From: Sphingomonas sp. LR60
GTDB lineage: Bacteria; Pseudomonadota; Alphaproteobacteria; Sphingomonadales; Sphingomonadaceae
DNA: 64,000 nt
NCBI RefSeq assembly: GCF_036855935.1
Contig: NZ_JASPFK010000001.1
Coordinates: 593,501 to 657,500, forward strand
Direction of reading: 5' to 3'
Part shown: positions 38,283-47,261 of the stretch, one piece after another
How positions within the stretch are numbered: the stretch's first letter is position 1
Layout: every line of letters begins with the position of its first letter
Program-made: the position numbers and the translations under genes
The notes under the pieces: model-generated
What the model was told of the DNA's origin: nothing
The model's input: only the letters and a program-made list of their open reading frames with translations
Databases searched by the model: none

Positions 38283-38942
38283 GTGACGAAAACGTCTTGC
38301 GCGAACCCGACCATCGCTGGCGTCGCTGTGCCCGATAGTAAGTTTGGCCGGGCGATCACGGAGTTCGTCCGCGACACCGAGAGCGATCTCCTCTTCAATC
38401 ATTCGAGCCGGGTGTTTTACTTCGGCGCAATCGCAGGCCGACAACGCGGACTGACCTTCAACTCGGAGCTGCTCTACGCCGCCACCATGTTCCACGACAT
38501 TGGCTTGATGTCATCGTACAGTAGCCCGGATCTTCGCTTTGAGGTCGATGGCGCCAACGCCGCGCGCGCCTTCCTCTTGGGCTGGAAGATCGACCCGGCG
38601 GACATCGAGAAGGTTTGGGCCGCGATCGCCCTCCATACTACGCCGGGTGTGCCCGAGTTTATGCATCCAGTAATCGCGCTCACCACCGCTGGCGTCGAGA
38701 TGGACGTGTTGGGCCTAACCTACGACCAATATGAGGATGACGTCCGCAACGCAGTGGTCGAGGCCTTTCCACGCACTCCCAACTTCAAGGAAGACATAAT
38801 CCAAGCATTTTATGAAGGTATCAGGCAAAAACCTGACACCACCTTCGGTAACGTCAAAGCCGATGTCATTGCCGATAAGGAACCGCACTACCATCGCGGC
38901 AATTTCTGTTCGGTCATACGTGGTTCGCACTGGAAAGCGTGA
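38283..38942 (+). CDS. HD domain-containing protein (cyanamide-hydratase-like)
   Basis: A 219-residue metal-dependent HD-fold protein. Visible elements are LLFNHSSRVFYFGAIAG (first metal His) near residue 35, TMFHDIGLMSS (the His-Asp pair) near residue 68, RFEVDGANAARAFLLGW near 85 and IALHTTPGVPEF near 115. These match the cyanamide hydratase/HD-hydrolase group often paired with GlxA-type regulators. The predicted start is GTG at 38283, with GGAG at a fair distance upstream; a longer frame upstream is not supported. GC content is lower than in the flanks, suggesting recent acquisition with the regulator. Confidence 0.75.
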   Translation: MTKTSCANPTIAGVAVPDSKFGRAITEFVRDTESDLLFNHSSRVFYFGAIAGRQRGLTFNSELLYAATMFHDIGLMSSYSSPDLRFEVDGANAARAFLLGWKIDPADIEKVWAAIALHTTPGVPEFMHPVIALTTAGVEMDVLGLTYDQYEDDVRNAVVEAFPRTPNFKEDIIQAFYEGIRQKPDTTFGNVKADVIADKEPHYHRGNFCSVIRGSHWKA

Positions 38943-39178
38943 CATCGTCGGGCCGGCGGCTGGTAAGCTCGTTCTTCAAAAAGTCGGCCTGATTGAGACC
39001 GGAGAAAGCGTTCTGCGTCCCGTTTCCACATTTCAATACCCGGAAAGCGACAACTAAACTTTCGGCTAAGGCCCTCGGCGAGCCCTGAGACAAAGCACTC
39101 CACTCCCCAAACCCAGCCATTCGCATCCCACACCAACGCCCCCTGAACGCACCCGCCCCCTCGCGTGTTGTGTCGTGC

Positions 39179-40873
39179 ATGACCCGCCGCCCGCCGCCAC
39201 TGGACCTCGCCGTCCGCCCCCTCTACCCCGACCGGCCTTCGACCCACCGCATCCGAAAGGCCGTCGTCACGCTTACCCGCCGCCTCGCGCTCCCGCTCGC
39301 CGCGACGCTCGCCGTCACCGCGCTGCCCGTCGCGGCGGCCACGGTCGACCCGGCCGCCTATGCGCGCGCGCGGATCGCGGAGGCGGACGGCGCGGTCGCC
39401 AGCGCCGCGCAGGATTACGCCCGCGTGCTCGCCGACGATCCGCAGGATATCGCGATCGCGCTGCGCACGTTCCGCGCCGCGGTGCGCGCCGGTGACATGC
39501 CGCTCGCCGATCGCGCCGCCGCCGCGCTCGCCGCACAGAAGGCCGCACCCTCCGACATCGCGCTGCTGACGCTCGCCCGCGCCGCGCGCGACGGCGACCG
39601 CGCGGGTGCGGAGGCGGCGCTCAAGCGCTTCGACGGGGACCGGCTGCGCATCCTCGCGCCCCCGTTGCGCGCATGGCTCGCGCTGGAGGCCGGCGCCGAT
39701 CCGTTCGCCGCGCTGGCGCAGGCCCCGGACGAGCCGGTCGCGCGGCGCTTCGCGGCCGAGACGCGCGCGCTGCTGCTGATCGCGACCGGCCGTATCGACG
39801 AGGGCGTGACGGCGGTGCGCGCGCTGGGCGGAGCGGCGGACCTCGCCGCGTTCGACGAGCACGTCGCGGCGGCGCGGCTGCTGATCGGGCAGGGCAAGGA
39901 CAAGGCGGCGCGCGCCTTGCTCGACGACGATGCCGGGGCGACCGCGCTGCGGATCGAGCCGACGCGCGGCACGCGCCCGACGCTCGCGTTCGGCGCCTCG
40001 CATCTGTTCACGCGTATAGCCGCCGATCTGGCGACCGGCGAGGATCCCGGCGTGCTCACCTACACGTTGCTCCGCGCTGCGCTGCGCGCCGATCCGGCCA
40101 ACGATCGCGCGCGGCTGTTGCTCGCCGGGGTGCTCGCGGGGGACGATGCGCTTGATGCCGGGCTGGCGATGCTCGCCGAGGTGCCCGCCGACAGCCCCTA
40201 TGCGTCGCTCGCCGCGACAGGGCGGGTCCAGATGCTCGCCGATGGCGGGCGCGCGGACGAGGCGCTGGCGGTGCTCGACACGCTGTCCGTGACGAAGAAG
40301 ACGCCGATCGGCGACATCCAACGGCTCGCCGACCTGCAGCTGCGGCTCGACCGCCCCGCGCAGGCGGTGCCGCTTTACGCGCGGCTGGTGAAGCAGGCCG
40401 GTGCGGCGGCCGATTGGACCGACTGGCTGCAATATGGCGCCGCGCTCGACGGGGCCGGGCAGTGGCCCGCGGCGCGCGATGCGTTGCAGAAGGCGCTCGC
40501 GAAGGGCCCCGACCAGCCGCTCGCGCTCAATTATCTGGGCTATGCGCTGACGCAGCATCGTGAGCGGATCGACGAGGCGCAGGCGATGCTGGAGAAGGCC
40601 GCGCGGCTGAAGCCCGACGATGCCGCGATCGCCGACTCGCTCGGCTGGGCGCTGTACCTGCGCGGACAACCCGCGCGCGCCTTGCCCTTGGTCGAGCGAG
40701 CGGCGGAGGGCGACCCGCTCAGCGCCGAGATCGGTGAGCATCTCGGCGACCTCTATTGGCAGGCCGGTCGCCGCTACGAGGCGCGCTACGCCTGGACCGC
40801 TGCGCAGGCGACCGCGACCCCGGTCGAGACCGCGCGGCTTGCTGCCAAGATCGAACAGGGACTGCCGCAGTGA
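39179..40873 (+). CDS. Tetratricopeptide repeat protein, exported
   Basis: A 564-residue protein made of many TPR-like helical pairs (for example GAVASAAQDYARVLADDPQD, LNYLGYALTQHRERIDEAQA, ADSLGWALYLRGQPARALPL). A hydrophobic stretch (RLALPLAATLAVTALPVAAA) begins about residue 33 and looks like a signal peptide that starts inside the frame. The only ATG in this frame that fits is at 39179 but adds an unusual Pro/Arg-rich leader; the true start may be later or the start codon altered. It ends in TGATG overlap with ispE. Such TPR proteins are seen next to ispE in sphingomonads; function unknown. Confidence 0.75.
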   Translation: MTRRPPPLDLAVRPLYPDRPSTHRIRKAVVTLTRRLALPLAATLAVTALPVAAATVDPAAYARARIAEADGAVASAAQDYARVLADDPQDIAIALRTFRAAVRAGDMPLADRAAAALAAQKAAPSDIALLTLARAARDGDRAGAEAALKRFDGDRLRILAPPLRAWLALEAGADPFAALAQAPDEPVARRFAAETRALLLIATGRIDEGVTAVRALGGAADLAAFDEHVAAARLLIGQGKDKAARALLDDDAGATALRIEPTRGTRPTLAFGASHLFTRIAADLATGEDPGVLTYTLLRAALRADPANDRARLLLAGVLAGDDALDAGLAMLAEVPADSPYASLAATGRVQMLADGGRADEALAVLDTLSVTKKTPIGDIQRLADLQLRLDRPAQAVPLYARLVKQAGAAADWTDWLQYGAALDGAGQWPAARDALQKALAKGPDQPLALNYLGYALTQHRERIDEAQAMLEKAARLKPDDAAIADSLGWALYLRGQPARALPLVERAAEGDPLSAEIGEHLGDLYWQAGRRYEARYAWTAAQATATPVETARLAAKIEQGLPQ

Positions 40874-41706
40874 TGATCGTCGAGACCGCCCCCGCCAAGC
40901 TCAACCTCGCGCTGCACGTCCGCGCGCGGCGGGCGGACGGCTATCACGAGCTGGAGACATTGTTCGTCTTCGCGCGCGACGGCGATCAGGTGACGGTCGC
41001 GCCCGCGACGACGCCGAGCTTCACCGTCACCGGTCCGTTCGCCGCGGCGGTCGGCCCGGTGGCCAACAATCTCGTAACGCGTGCCGAGGCGGCGTTCCGC
41101 CAGGCGTTCGCACCCGATGCGATCCATGCGCTGACGCTCGACAAGCATCTGCCGGTCGCCTCCGGGATCGGCGGGGGTTCGGCGGATGCCGCTGCGACAC
41201 TGCGCGCGCTCGCCCGGTTGCACGGGCTGCCGGTCGACACGCCGCGACTGCTGACGATCGCGGTCGATCTGGGCGCGGACGTTCCGGCCTGCCTGCTCGG
41301 CTGCCCGACGTTCGGGCGCGGACGCGGTGATGCCCTCGCGCCGGTGCTGGGGCTCGGCGACATGCCGGCGTTGCTGGTCAATCCCGGCGTGGCGGTGTCG
41401 ACCGCGCAGGTCTTCGCGCACTGGGACGGGGTGGACCGCGGCGCGCTCGATCTGACCGGAACGACACTGGAGCGTGCCCTGGCGGGCAGAAACGACCTCC
41501 AACCGCCCGCCGAAGCGATCGCACCCGTGATCGGCGCTGTTATTTCCGGGCTCGCCGCTTCACCGGGGGCGATCCTGACGCGCATGTCCGGCTCCGGCGC
41601 GACCTGTTTCGCGCTGTTCCGTGACACCGAAGCGCGCGATTCCGCCGCAAAACGGATCGCGGCGGATGCTCCTGACTGGTGGTTCTGCGCGACCACGATC
41701 GGCTGA
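40873..41706 (+). CDS. ispE: 4-(cytidine 5'-diphospho)-2-C-methyl-D-erythritol kinase
   Basis: Fourth step of the MEP isoprenoid pathway: phosphorylates CDP-methylerythritol. The 277-residue protein is a GHMP kinase with PAKLNLALHVRARRADGYHE at the start, the ATP-binding LPVASGIGGGSADAAATLRA near residue 95 and a GHMP C-terminal motif LTRMSGSGATCFALF near residue 235. It overlaps the upstream stop by one base (TGATG). Confidence 0.95.
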   Translation: MIVETAPAKLNLALHVRARRADGYHELETLFVFARDGDQVTVAPATTPSFTVTGPFAAAVGPVANNLVTRAEAAFRQAFAPDAIHALTLDKHLPVASGIGGGSADAAATLRALARLHGLPVDTPRLLTIAVDLGADVPACLLGCPTFGRGRGDALAPVLGLGDMPALLVNPGVAVSTAQVFAHWDGVDRGALDLTGTTLERALAGRNDLQPPAEAIAPVIGAVISGLAASPGAILTRMSGSGATCFALFRDTEARDSAAKRIAADAPDWWFCATTIG

Positions 41707-41761
41707 TTCCCTGTCGTCTGCGCGGGGCCACGGCCGGCTGAGTGCTTGTATTCGGGCTGAA

Positions 41762-41776
41762 GTTCTCTACTTGTTC
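41762..41776 (+). promoter_or_regulatory. LexA SOS box upstream of recA
   Basis: GTTC-TCTACTT-GTTC is a direct repeat of GTTC with seven bases between, the known alphaproteobacterial LexA box. It lies 78 bases before the recA ATG. A nearby GTTC-TTCGG-GAAC palindrome begins at 41773 and overlaps the second half. Confidence 0.85.
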
Positions 41777-41853
41777 TTCGGGAACAAACTGAATACAACG
41801 GCACGGCGCGTTGAATGCGGCGCGCGGTTGCTCTAGCGAAAGGCTCCACGGCA

Positions 41854-42927
41854 ATGGCCGCCAAACTTCAGGTGATCGATACCGGCATGGCAACCGCGAA
41901 CACAGACCGTCAAAAGGCGCTCGACGCCGCCCTCGCGCAAATCGACCGCGCCTTCGGCAAGGGCTCGGCGATGAAGCTGGGCCAGAAGGAAACGATGCAG
42001 GTCGAGGCGATCTCGACCGGTTCGCTCGGGCTCGACATCGCGCTCGGCGTCGGCGGGTTGCCGCGTGGGCGGGTGATCGAAGTCTATGGCCCCGAAAGCT
42101 CGGGAAAGACTACGCTCGCGCTCCACGTCATTGCCGAGGCGCAAAAGTCCGGCGGGACTGCCGCGTTCGTCGACGCCGAGCACGCGCTCGATCCGGTTTA
42201 TGCCAAGAAGCTGGGCGTCAATATCGACGAACTGATCGTCTCGCAGCCGGACACGGGTGAGCAGGCGCTCGAGATTGTCGACACTTTGGTGCGTTCGAAC
42301 GCGATCGACGTGCTGGTGGTCGACTCCGTCGCAGCGCTCGTGCCGCGCGCCGAAATCGAGGGTGAGATGGGCGACAGCCATGTCGGTCTTCAGGCGCGGC
42401 TGATGTCGCAGTCGTTGCGCAAGCTGACCGGCTCGATCAGCCGGTCGCGCTGCATGGTGATCTTCATCAACCAGCTGCGCATGAAGATCGGTGTCATGTA
42501 CGGCAATCCGGAGACGACGACGGGGGGTAACGCGCTGAAGTTCTACGCCTCGGTTCGCCTCGATATTCGCCGTACGGGTGCGATCAAGGACCGTGACGAG
42601 GTGATCGGTAACGCGACGCGCGTAAAGGTCGTGAAGAACAAGGTCGCCCCGCCGTTCAAGCAGGTCGAGTTCGACATCATGTATGGCGAGGGCATCTCTA
42701 AGATCGGCGAGATCCTCGACATCGGGGTCAAGGCCGGGCTCGTGGAGAAGGCCGGAGCCTGGTTCTCCTATGACTCAGTGCGGATCGGGCAGGGGCGTGA
42801 GAACTCCAAGAATTTCCTTCGTGACAACCCGGAGATGAAGGACCGTCTGGAAAAGGCGATCCGCGCGCGGACCGAGCAGGTCGCCGACGGGATGATGGCG
42901 GGGCCTAGCGAGGAAGACGACGTCTGA
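41854..42927 (+). CDS. recA: Recombinase A
   Basis: Central recombinase and SOS coprotease. The 357-residue length is normal. Walker [16 protein letters not shown] is near residue 79, [20 protein letters not shown] near residue 155, and the DNA-binding loop [20 protein letters not shown] near residue 206. It begins [17 protein letters not shown] and has the acidic tail GPSEEDDV. A LexA-type box precedes it; a hairpin follows it at 42942. Confidence 0.98.
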   Translation: MAAKLQVIDTGMATANTDRQKALDAALAQIDRAFGKGSAMKLGQKETMQVEAISTGSLGLDIALGVGGLPRGRVIEVYGPESSGKTTLALHVIAEAQKSGGTAAFVDAEHALDPVYAKKLGVNIDELIVSQPDTGEQALEIVDTLVRSNAIDVLVVDSVAALVPRAEIEGEMGDSHVGLQARLMSQSLRKLTGSISRSRCMVIFINQLRMKIGVMYGNPETTTGGNALKFYASVRLDIRRTGAIKDRDEVIGNATRVKVVKNKVAPPFKQVEFDIMYGEGISKIGEILDIGVKAGLVEKAGAWFSYDSVRIGQGRENSKNFLRDNPEMKDRLEKAIRARTEQVADGMMAGPSEEDDV

Positions 42928-42941
42928 TCCGTACGGCGAGT

Positions 42942-42973
42942 GATCCGCGTGGTCCTCAATGGTCACGCGGATC
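42942..42973 (+). terminator. Hairpin downstream of recA
   Basis: GATCCGCGTG and CACGCGGATC form a perfect 10-base stem with a 12-base loop just after the recA stop. No T-run follows, so termination efficiency is uncertain. Confidence 0.55.
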
Positions 42974-43474
42974 GCGCCAGACTATGGTGCACGCTGCGTG
43001 TGTCGAAGTTCTTGGCCTGGGGCATGGGGAGGGGTGACCAGGCCGGTTATAGCTTGGATCGTTGTAGTAGAAGCTTGATGCCGTCGTCTCCGGACATAAT
43101 CCCGGCTTCGCTTCATGACGATGAAGCAAGAAGGCATATTTGGGATCGGGCCTTCTTGAGATTGACTGAAGCCAGGTTTGCGGGACGACGGGCAGGTCAT
43201 CGATGGAAGTCGATCGACGTCAACCATAGAGCAACGCGGACGATTAACGGGCGTGTCCGAAATTCTACGCGCAAGTGGAGGTAGCGCGCCAAAGTAACCG
43301 CTTTGAGGCGCAACGGCAGGCGAGCGCGATCGTCTCGGCGACGATCGTTGCGGTCGGGCAGGGGGCGCCGCCTCGTAACGAGACGCCGGAACGACGGGTG
43401 CGATCATGGATACGCGGCAGAGCCGTCGCGTTAACGGCTGCGATCCGGGCCGGGTCGCGCAGGCAGGAGCCGAC
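42974..43474. other. Gene-free stretch between recA and GST
   Basis: About 500 bases of lower GC content carry no supported coding frame. ORFs here are short, rich in Arg and Ser and lack ribosome-binding sites. The GST promoter must lie in it, but no clear motif was found. Confidence 0.6.
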
Positions 43475-44122
43475 ATGACGATCATCGTCCACCATCTCGA
43501 GAATTCCCGCTCACAGCGCATCCTGTGGATGCTCGAGGAACTGGGCCTCCCCTACGAGGTGAAGCGCTACGAGCGGGACAAGGCGACGATGCTCGCTCCG
43601 CGCGAACTGCGCCGCGTCCATCCGCTCGGCAAGTCACCGGTGATCGAGGACAAAAGCGCGCATGGTTCGACCGGCGCGCGGGTGATCGCGGAGACCGGCG
43701 CGATCGTCGAATATCTCGTCGATCGCGCCGATGGCCAGCTGGGTGCGCCGCCAAAGCGCGATGACGCGCTCGCCTATCGTTTCTGGCTACATTACGCCGA
43801 AGGCTCGCTGATGCCGCCGTTGCTCGTCAAGCTGGTGGTGTCGCGCATTCCGCTCATCGGCAGTCGCGTCGCGACGCAGATCCAGCCGATGGTCGATCGC
43901 CATCTCGATTATGTCGAGGCGTCGCTCGCCGACCATCCGTGGTTTGCCGGCGACACGTTCACCGCCGCGGACGTCATGATGAGCTTCCCTCTGGAAGCCG
44001 CCCGCAGCCGCGCCGGCCTCGATACCAGCCGCCCCAACACGATCAGCTGGTTGGAGCGTATTCATGCACGTCCGGCGTACCAACGCGCGCTCGCGGCGGG
44101 TGGGCCGTACGCCTATGCGTGA
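43475..44122 (+). CDS. Glutathione S-transferase family protein
   Basis: A 215-residue soluble GST. The thioredoxin-like N-terminal domain begins MTIIVHHLENSRSQRILWML and contains the cis-Pro motif GKSPVIED near residue 53 and ETGAIVEYLVD near residue 76. The all-alpha C-terminal domain has WFAGDTFTAADVMMSFPLEA near residue 155, the N-capping box region. CAGGAG precedes the ATG at good spacing. The Ser of NSRSQRIL is the likely catalytic residue. The substrate is unknown. Confidence 0.92.
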   Translation: MTIIVHHLENSRSQRILWMLEELGLPYEVKRYERDKATMLAPRELRRVHPLGKSPVIEDKSAHGSTGARVIAETGAIVEYLVDRADGQLGAPPKRDDALAYRFWLHYAEGSLMPPLLVKLVVSRIPLIGSRVATQIQPMVDRHLDYVEASLADHPWFAGDTFTAADVMMSFPLEAARSRAGLDTSRPNTISWLERIHARPAYQRALAAGGPYAYA

Positions 44123-44321
44123 CCGCTGATCGACTGATCGTCTTGGATCGGTTCACGTCTGCTTAGCGTCGCCTGACTTAGGTCCAAGATGGTGATGAAA
44201 CGCGATCCTAGTTCAAGGTAAAGAGACGGAAGGTGGCTTCAGAGGTCGACGCCGGTACTCGACCTTAAGGCGGCGATCGGTGCGAACCAATCACCCGTCA
44301 CCGCCTTGAAGTACCGGTTGA

Positions 44322-47051
44322 TCAGAACCGCGTACGAAGCGTCAGGCCATAAGTCCGCGGCTCGCCGAGAAATGAGGTAAACAGCGAGTTGGCCGCAGCG
44401 AAGCTTGGGCTGCCGAACGCCTGTACCTGCGATTGCGACCCGGCCCCCTGGAACGGCGCGGTGAACGCGACCTGCTGGTAATGGGTGTCGAGCAGGTTCT
44501 GCGCCCAGAGTTCGACCGCCCAGCGCTGTTCGTTGCCGCGCAATCCGATGCGGGCGTTCATGAGGAAGAAGCCGTCCTGCATCTTCTCGATGAACAGGTC
44601 CGATCCGGTGTTGTAATCGCTCGTCATTCGCCCGTCGACGTAGAACAATGCGCGCAGGCCGTTGCCGCCGATCGCCGGGGTCCAGCTGACCGAACTGGTG
44701 ACGGTGTTGCGCGGCGCGTTTGACATCTGCGCGCCGGGCAGCAGGAACAGCGCGGCGCTGAGCGGCTCGCCCGCCTTGCTGCCGACGAGGTTCCGCGCAT
44801 ATTTCGCGTCGGCCAGTGTATAGCCGATGTTCACCGTCACGTCCGGCGTCGGATACATGCCGACTTCCAGCTCGACGCCCTGCGTCACCAGGCCCTTGCC
44901 GACCTTGCCGGTACACGTGCCGGTCGCGGTCGAGTTATCGCGGTCCGCGCCGTTCAGCGGCTTGTCGCAGCCGCCGATGTTCTGGACGATGTAATTGGTG
45001 CCGTTGAAGGTGTTGAGCTGGAAGTTGGTGAACTCCGACCGGAATGCCGCGACATTCGCGGTGAACTGACGCGAACTGTACTTCAGCCCCAATTCGTAGG
45101 CGTTCACCGTCTCCGGATCGAAGCGCAAGTTGCGGACGCTCGACGCTGGTGGGGTCGACAGCACCAGTTCGCTCAGGTCCGAACGGTCCAGATTGTAGCC
45201 GCCGGCCTTATAGCCGCGCGCATAGGAAGCGTAGAGCAGCGTCGACGCGAACGGCTTCCACGACAACACGCCCGTGCCGGTCAGCTGCCCCTCGCGGATC
45301 TGGTCGTTCAACGCCACGTTGGTCAGCGCCGCGGTGGAATTGCCGATGCACGACAGGGTGACGATCCCGCCAGCCACGGCGCGCAGCGCTGCGCTGGTGC
45401 TGGCGAGCAACGGGCGCAGTGCCGCCTGCTGCGCCGGGCAGATCGTGTTGTTGTTGTTGAACCCGGCCGCGAGCGTCTTGTGTTCGTTGGTGTAGCGCAG
45501 GCCCACCGTGACGTTGAGCCGCTCGGTCAGCCGATAGATATTGTGCGTGAAGAAGGCGAAATTCTCGCTCGTCTGGCGATAGACGTCGCGCAAGCTTCCG
45601 AGATTGTTGAGCGTGCTCAGCCGGTCGAGACCCGCGACGGCGGTCGCGCCGATCCCGGCGGTCAGCGCAGCACGGCCGGCGTTGCTGAGGCAGCCGGGGT
45701 TGGCGGCATTGCGCAACGCCGCCGCGGGATTGATCGACAACACCGCACGGCAGGCCGCGAACGCACCATATTGCGCGCCGAAATGCAGGTTATCGACGAG
45801 CGCGAGGTTCTCGTGCGCGTAATAGCCGCCGATCAGCCAGTCGAGCTTGTTGTCGAGGATCGTGCCAGAGAAGCGGCTCTCATGGCTGAAGACCTTGAAC
45901 TGGCGATAATTGTTGCCGTCATCGGGTCGATAGATCAGGTCGACGTTGGAATAGTCCATATCGCCCGCGCCGCCCGACTTATACTCGCGATACGCGGTCA
46001 GCGAGGTGAGCTGCGTCGCGCCGAGATTCCAGCGGACGCGCATCGACACGCCGCCATCCGTGGTCAGGTTGCTATACGCGCGTCCGGCGGTCTGCGCGAT
46101 GCGGCGGTTGTACGGATCGCCCTCGCTGGGCAGCACGCCGCCAAGACTACGCATGATGCCGGTGATCGGATTGGTGGCGCTGATCGCATAGTCGCCCGGC
46201 ACGCCCGGCGTCGGATCGATCTTCTCGCGCGTGTCGGCATAGACCGCGCCGCAGCACTTCTCGTCGCGCCGCGTGTAATCACCGATGAACCGCACCGCGA
46301 GATCCGGCGAGATCGTGAACAGCAATTGCCCGCGCACGAAATACCGATTGCGGTTGTTGAAGTCGGTATCGTTGACGACGTCCTTCAGAAAGCCGTCGCG
46401 GCGGCTGGCGACACCGTCGATGCGGAAGGCGAGCAGGTCCTTGATGACCGGGCCGGTCAGCGCGGCCTGCACGCGGACGGCGTCGTAATTGCCGTAGCTG
46501 ACCTCGCCCATGCCGCCGAACGTGAACTCGGGCAGCTTGGTATAGATGCTGATCGCGCCGGCCGACGAATTGCGACCCGACAGCGTTCCCTGCGGCCCGC
46601 GAAGGACCTCGATCCGCTCGACCTCGCCGAGATCGTTGAGCCCCGAGCCGGTGCGGCTACGATAGATGCCGTCGATGAACACCGCGACCGAGCTTTCCAG
46701 CCCCGGATTGTCGCCGACCGTACCGACGCCGCGAATGCGTGCCGAGGCATTCGCCTCGCTGCCCGTCGAACTGACCAGCAGCGACGGCGCAATCTGGGTC
46801 ATTTGGCGGATATCGGTCGCGCCCGAATTCTGCAGCGCGGCCTGCCCGAACGCCGACACCGCGATCGGCACGTTCGACAGTCGCTCCGAGCGGCGGGTGG
46901 CGGTGACGACGATGTCGGCGGTGTTGGGTGAAGCGGCTTGCGTGGCGTCCTTCGGCTGGTTGGCCGCCGCGCCACGCAGATCCTGCGCCGCCGCGGGTGC
47001 CGCGATGATCGCGAACACCGCCACCGACCGATACAAACGCGCCTTCCGCAT
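44322..47051 (-). CDS. TonB-dependent receptor
   Basis: Third outer-membrane receptor of the window, 909 residues. It has a signal peptide (SVAVFAIIAAPAAAQ), a TonB-box-like DIVVTATRRSERLSNVPIAV near residue 46, plug motifs ARIRGVGTVGDNPGLESS and ERIEVLRGPQGTLSGRNSSA, and ends EPRTYGLTLRTRF. The ATG at 47051 directly precedes the signal sequence. No neighbouring transport or degradation genes show what it carries. Downstream, an imperfect inverted repeat (CCGGTACT and AGTACCGG at about 44251 and 44310) may end the transcript. Confidence 0.93.
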   Translation of the reverse strand: MRKARLYRSVAVFAIIAAPAAAQDLRGAAANQPKDATQAASPNTADIVVTATRRSERLSNVPIAVSAFGQAALQNSGATDIRQMTQIAPSLLVSSTGSEANASARIRGVGTVGDNPGLESSVAVFIDGIYRSRTGSGLNDLGEVERIEVLRGPQGTLSGRNSSAGAISIYTKLPEFTFGGMGEVSYGNYDAVRVQAALTGPVIKDLLAFRIDGVASRRDGFLKDVVNDTDFNNRNRYFVRGQLLFTISPDLAVRFIGDYTRRDEKCCGAVYADTREKIDPTPGVPGDYAISATNPITGIMRSLGGVLPSEGDPYNRRIAQTAGRAYSNLTTDGGVSMRVRWNLGATQLTSLTAYREYKSGGAGDMDYSNVDLIYRPDDGNNYRQFKVFSHESRFSGTILDNKLDWLIGGYYAHENLALVDNLHFGAQYGAFAACRAVLSINPAAALRNAANPGCLSNAGRAALTAGIGATAVAGLDRLSTLNNLGSLRDVYRQTSENFAFFTHNIYRLTERLNVTVGLRYTNEHKTLAAGFNNNNTICPAQQAALRPLLASTSAALRAVAGGIVTLSCIGNSTAALTNVALNDQIREGQLTGTGVLSWKPFASTLLYASYARGYKAGGYNLDRSDLSELVLSTPPASSVRNLRFDPETVNAYELGLKYSSRQFTANVAAFRSEFTNFQLNTFNGTNYIVQNIGGCDKPLNGADRDNSTATGTCTGKVGKGLVTQGVELEVGMYPTPDVTVNIGYTLADAKYARNLVGSKAGEPLSAALFLLPGAQMSNAPRNTVTSSVSWTPAIGGNGLRALFYVDGRMTSDYNTGSDLFIEKMQDGFFLMNARIGLRGNEQRWAVELWAQNLLDTHYQQVAFTAPFQGAGSQSQVQAFGSPSFAAANSLFTSFLGEPRTYGLTLRTRF

Positions 47052-47261
47052 GCGGCATCCCCCTCGAACTTCTACGTAAATCGTGATCGTGCTCGTACGG
47101 GGCGCCGGATAAGGATTGGTTAATTCGCGCTTGGCGAAGCGCGTCCTTTCAAGTGTTTGCTCGTTGAGAGCCGCAGAAGGCCGGGTGTTGCGACCGCTGC
47201 AAGCGAGATTGTGCGATTCGGCCTCTCAACCACGCGAATCAAAGGTGATAAGCCCACAGCC

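Noticed and set aside
42982..43521. 179-codon minus-strand frame between recA and GST
   Set aside because: Ser/Arg/Pro-rich with no family features and overlaps the GST start; composition looks noncoding.
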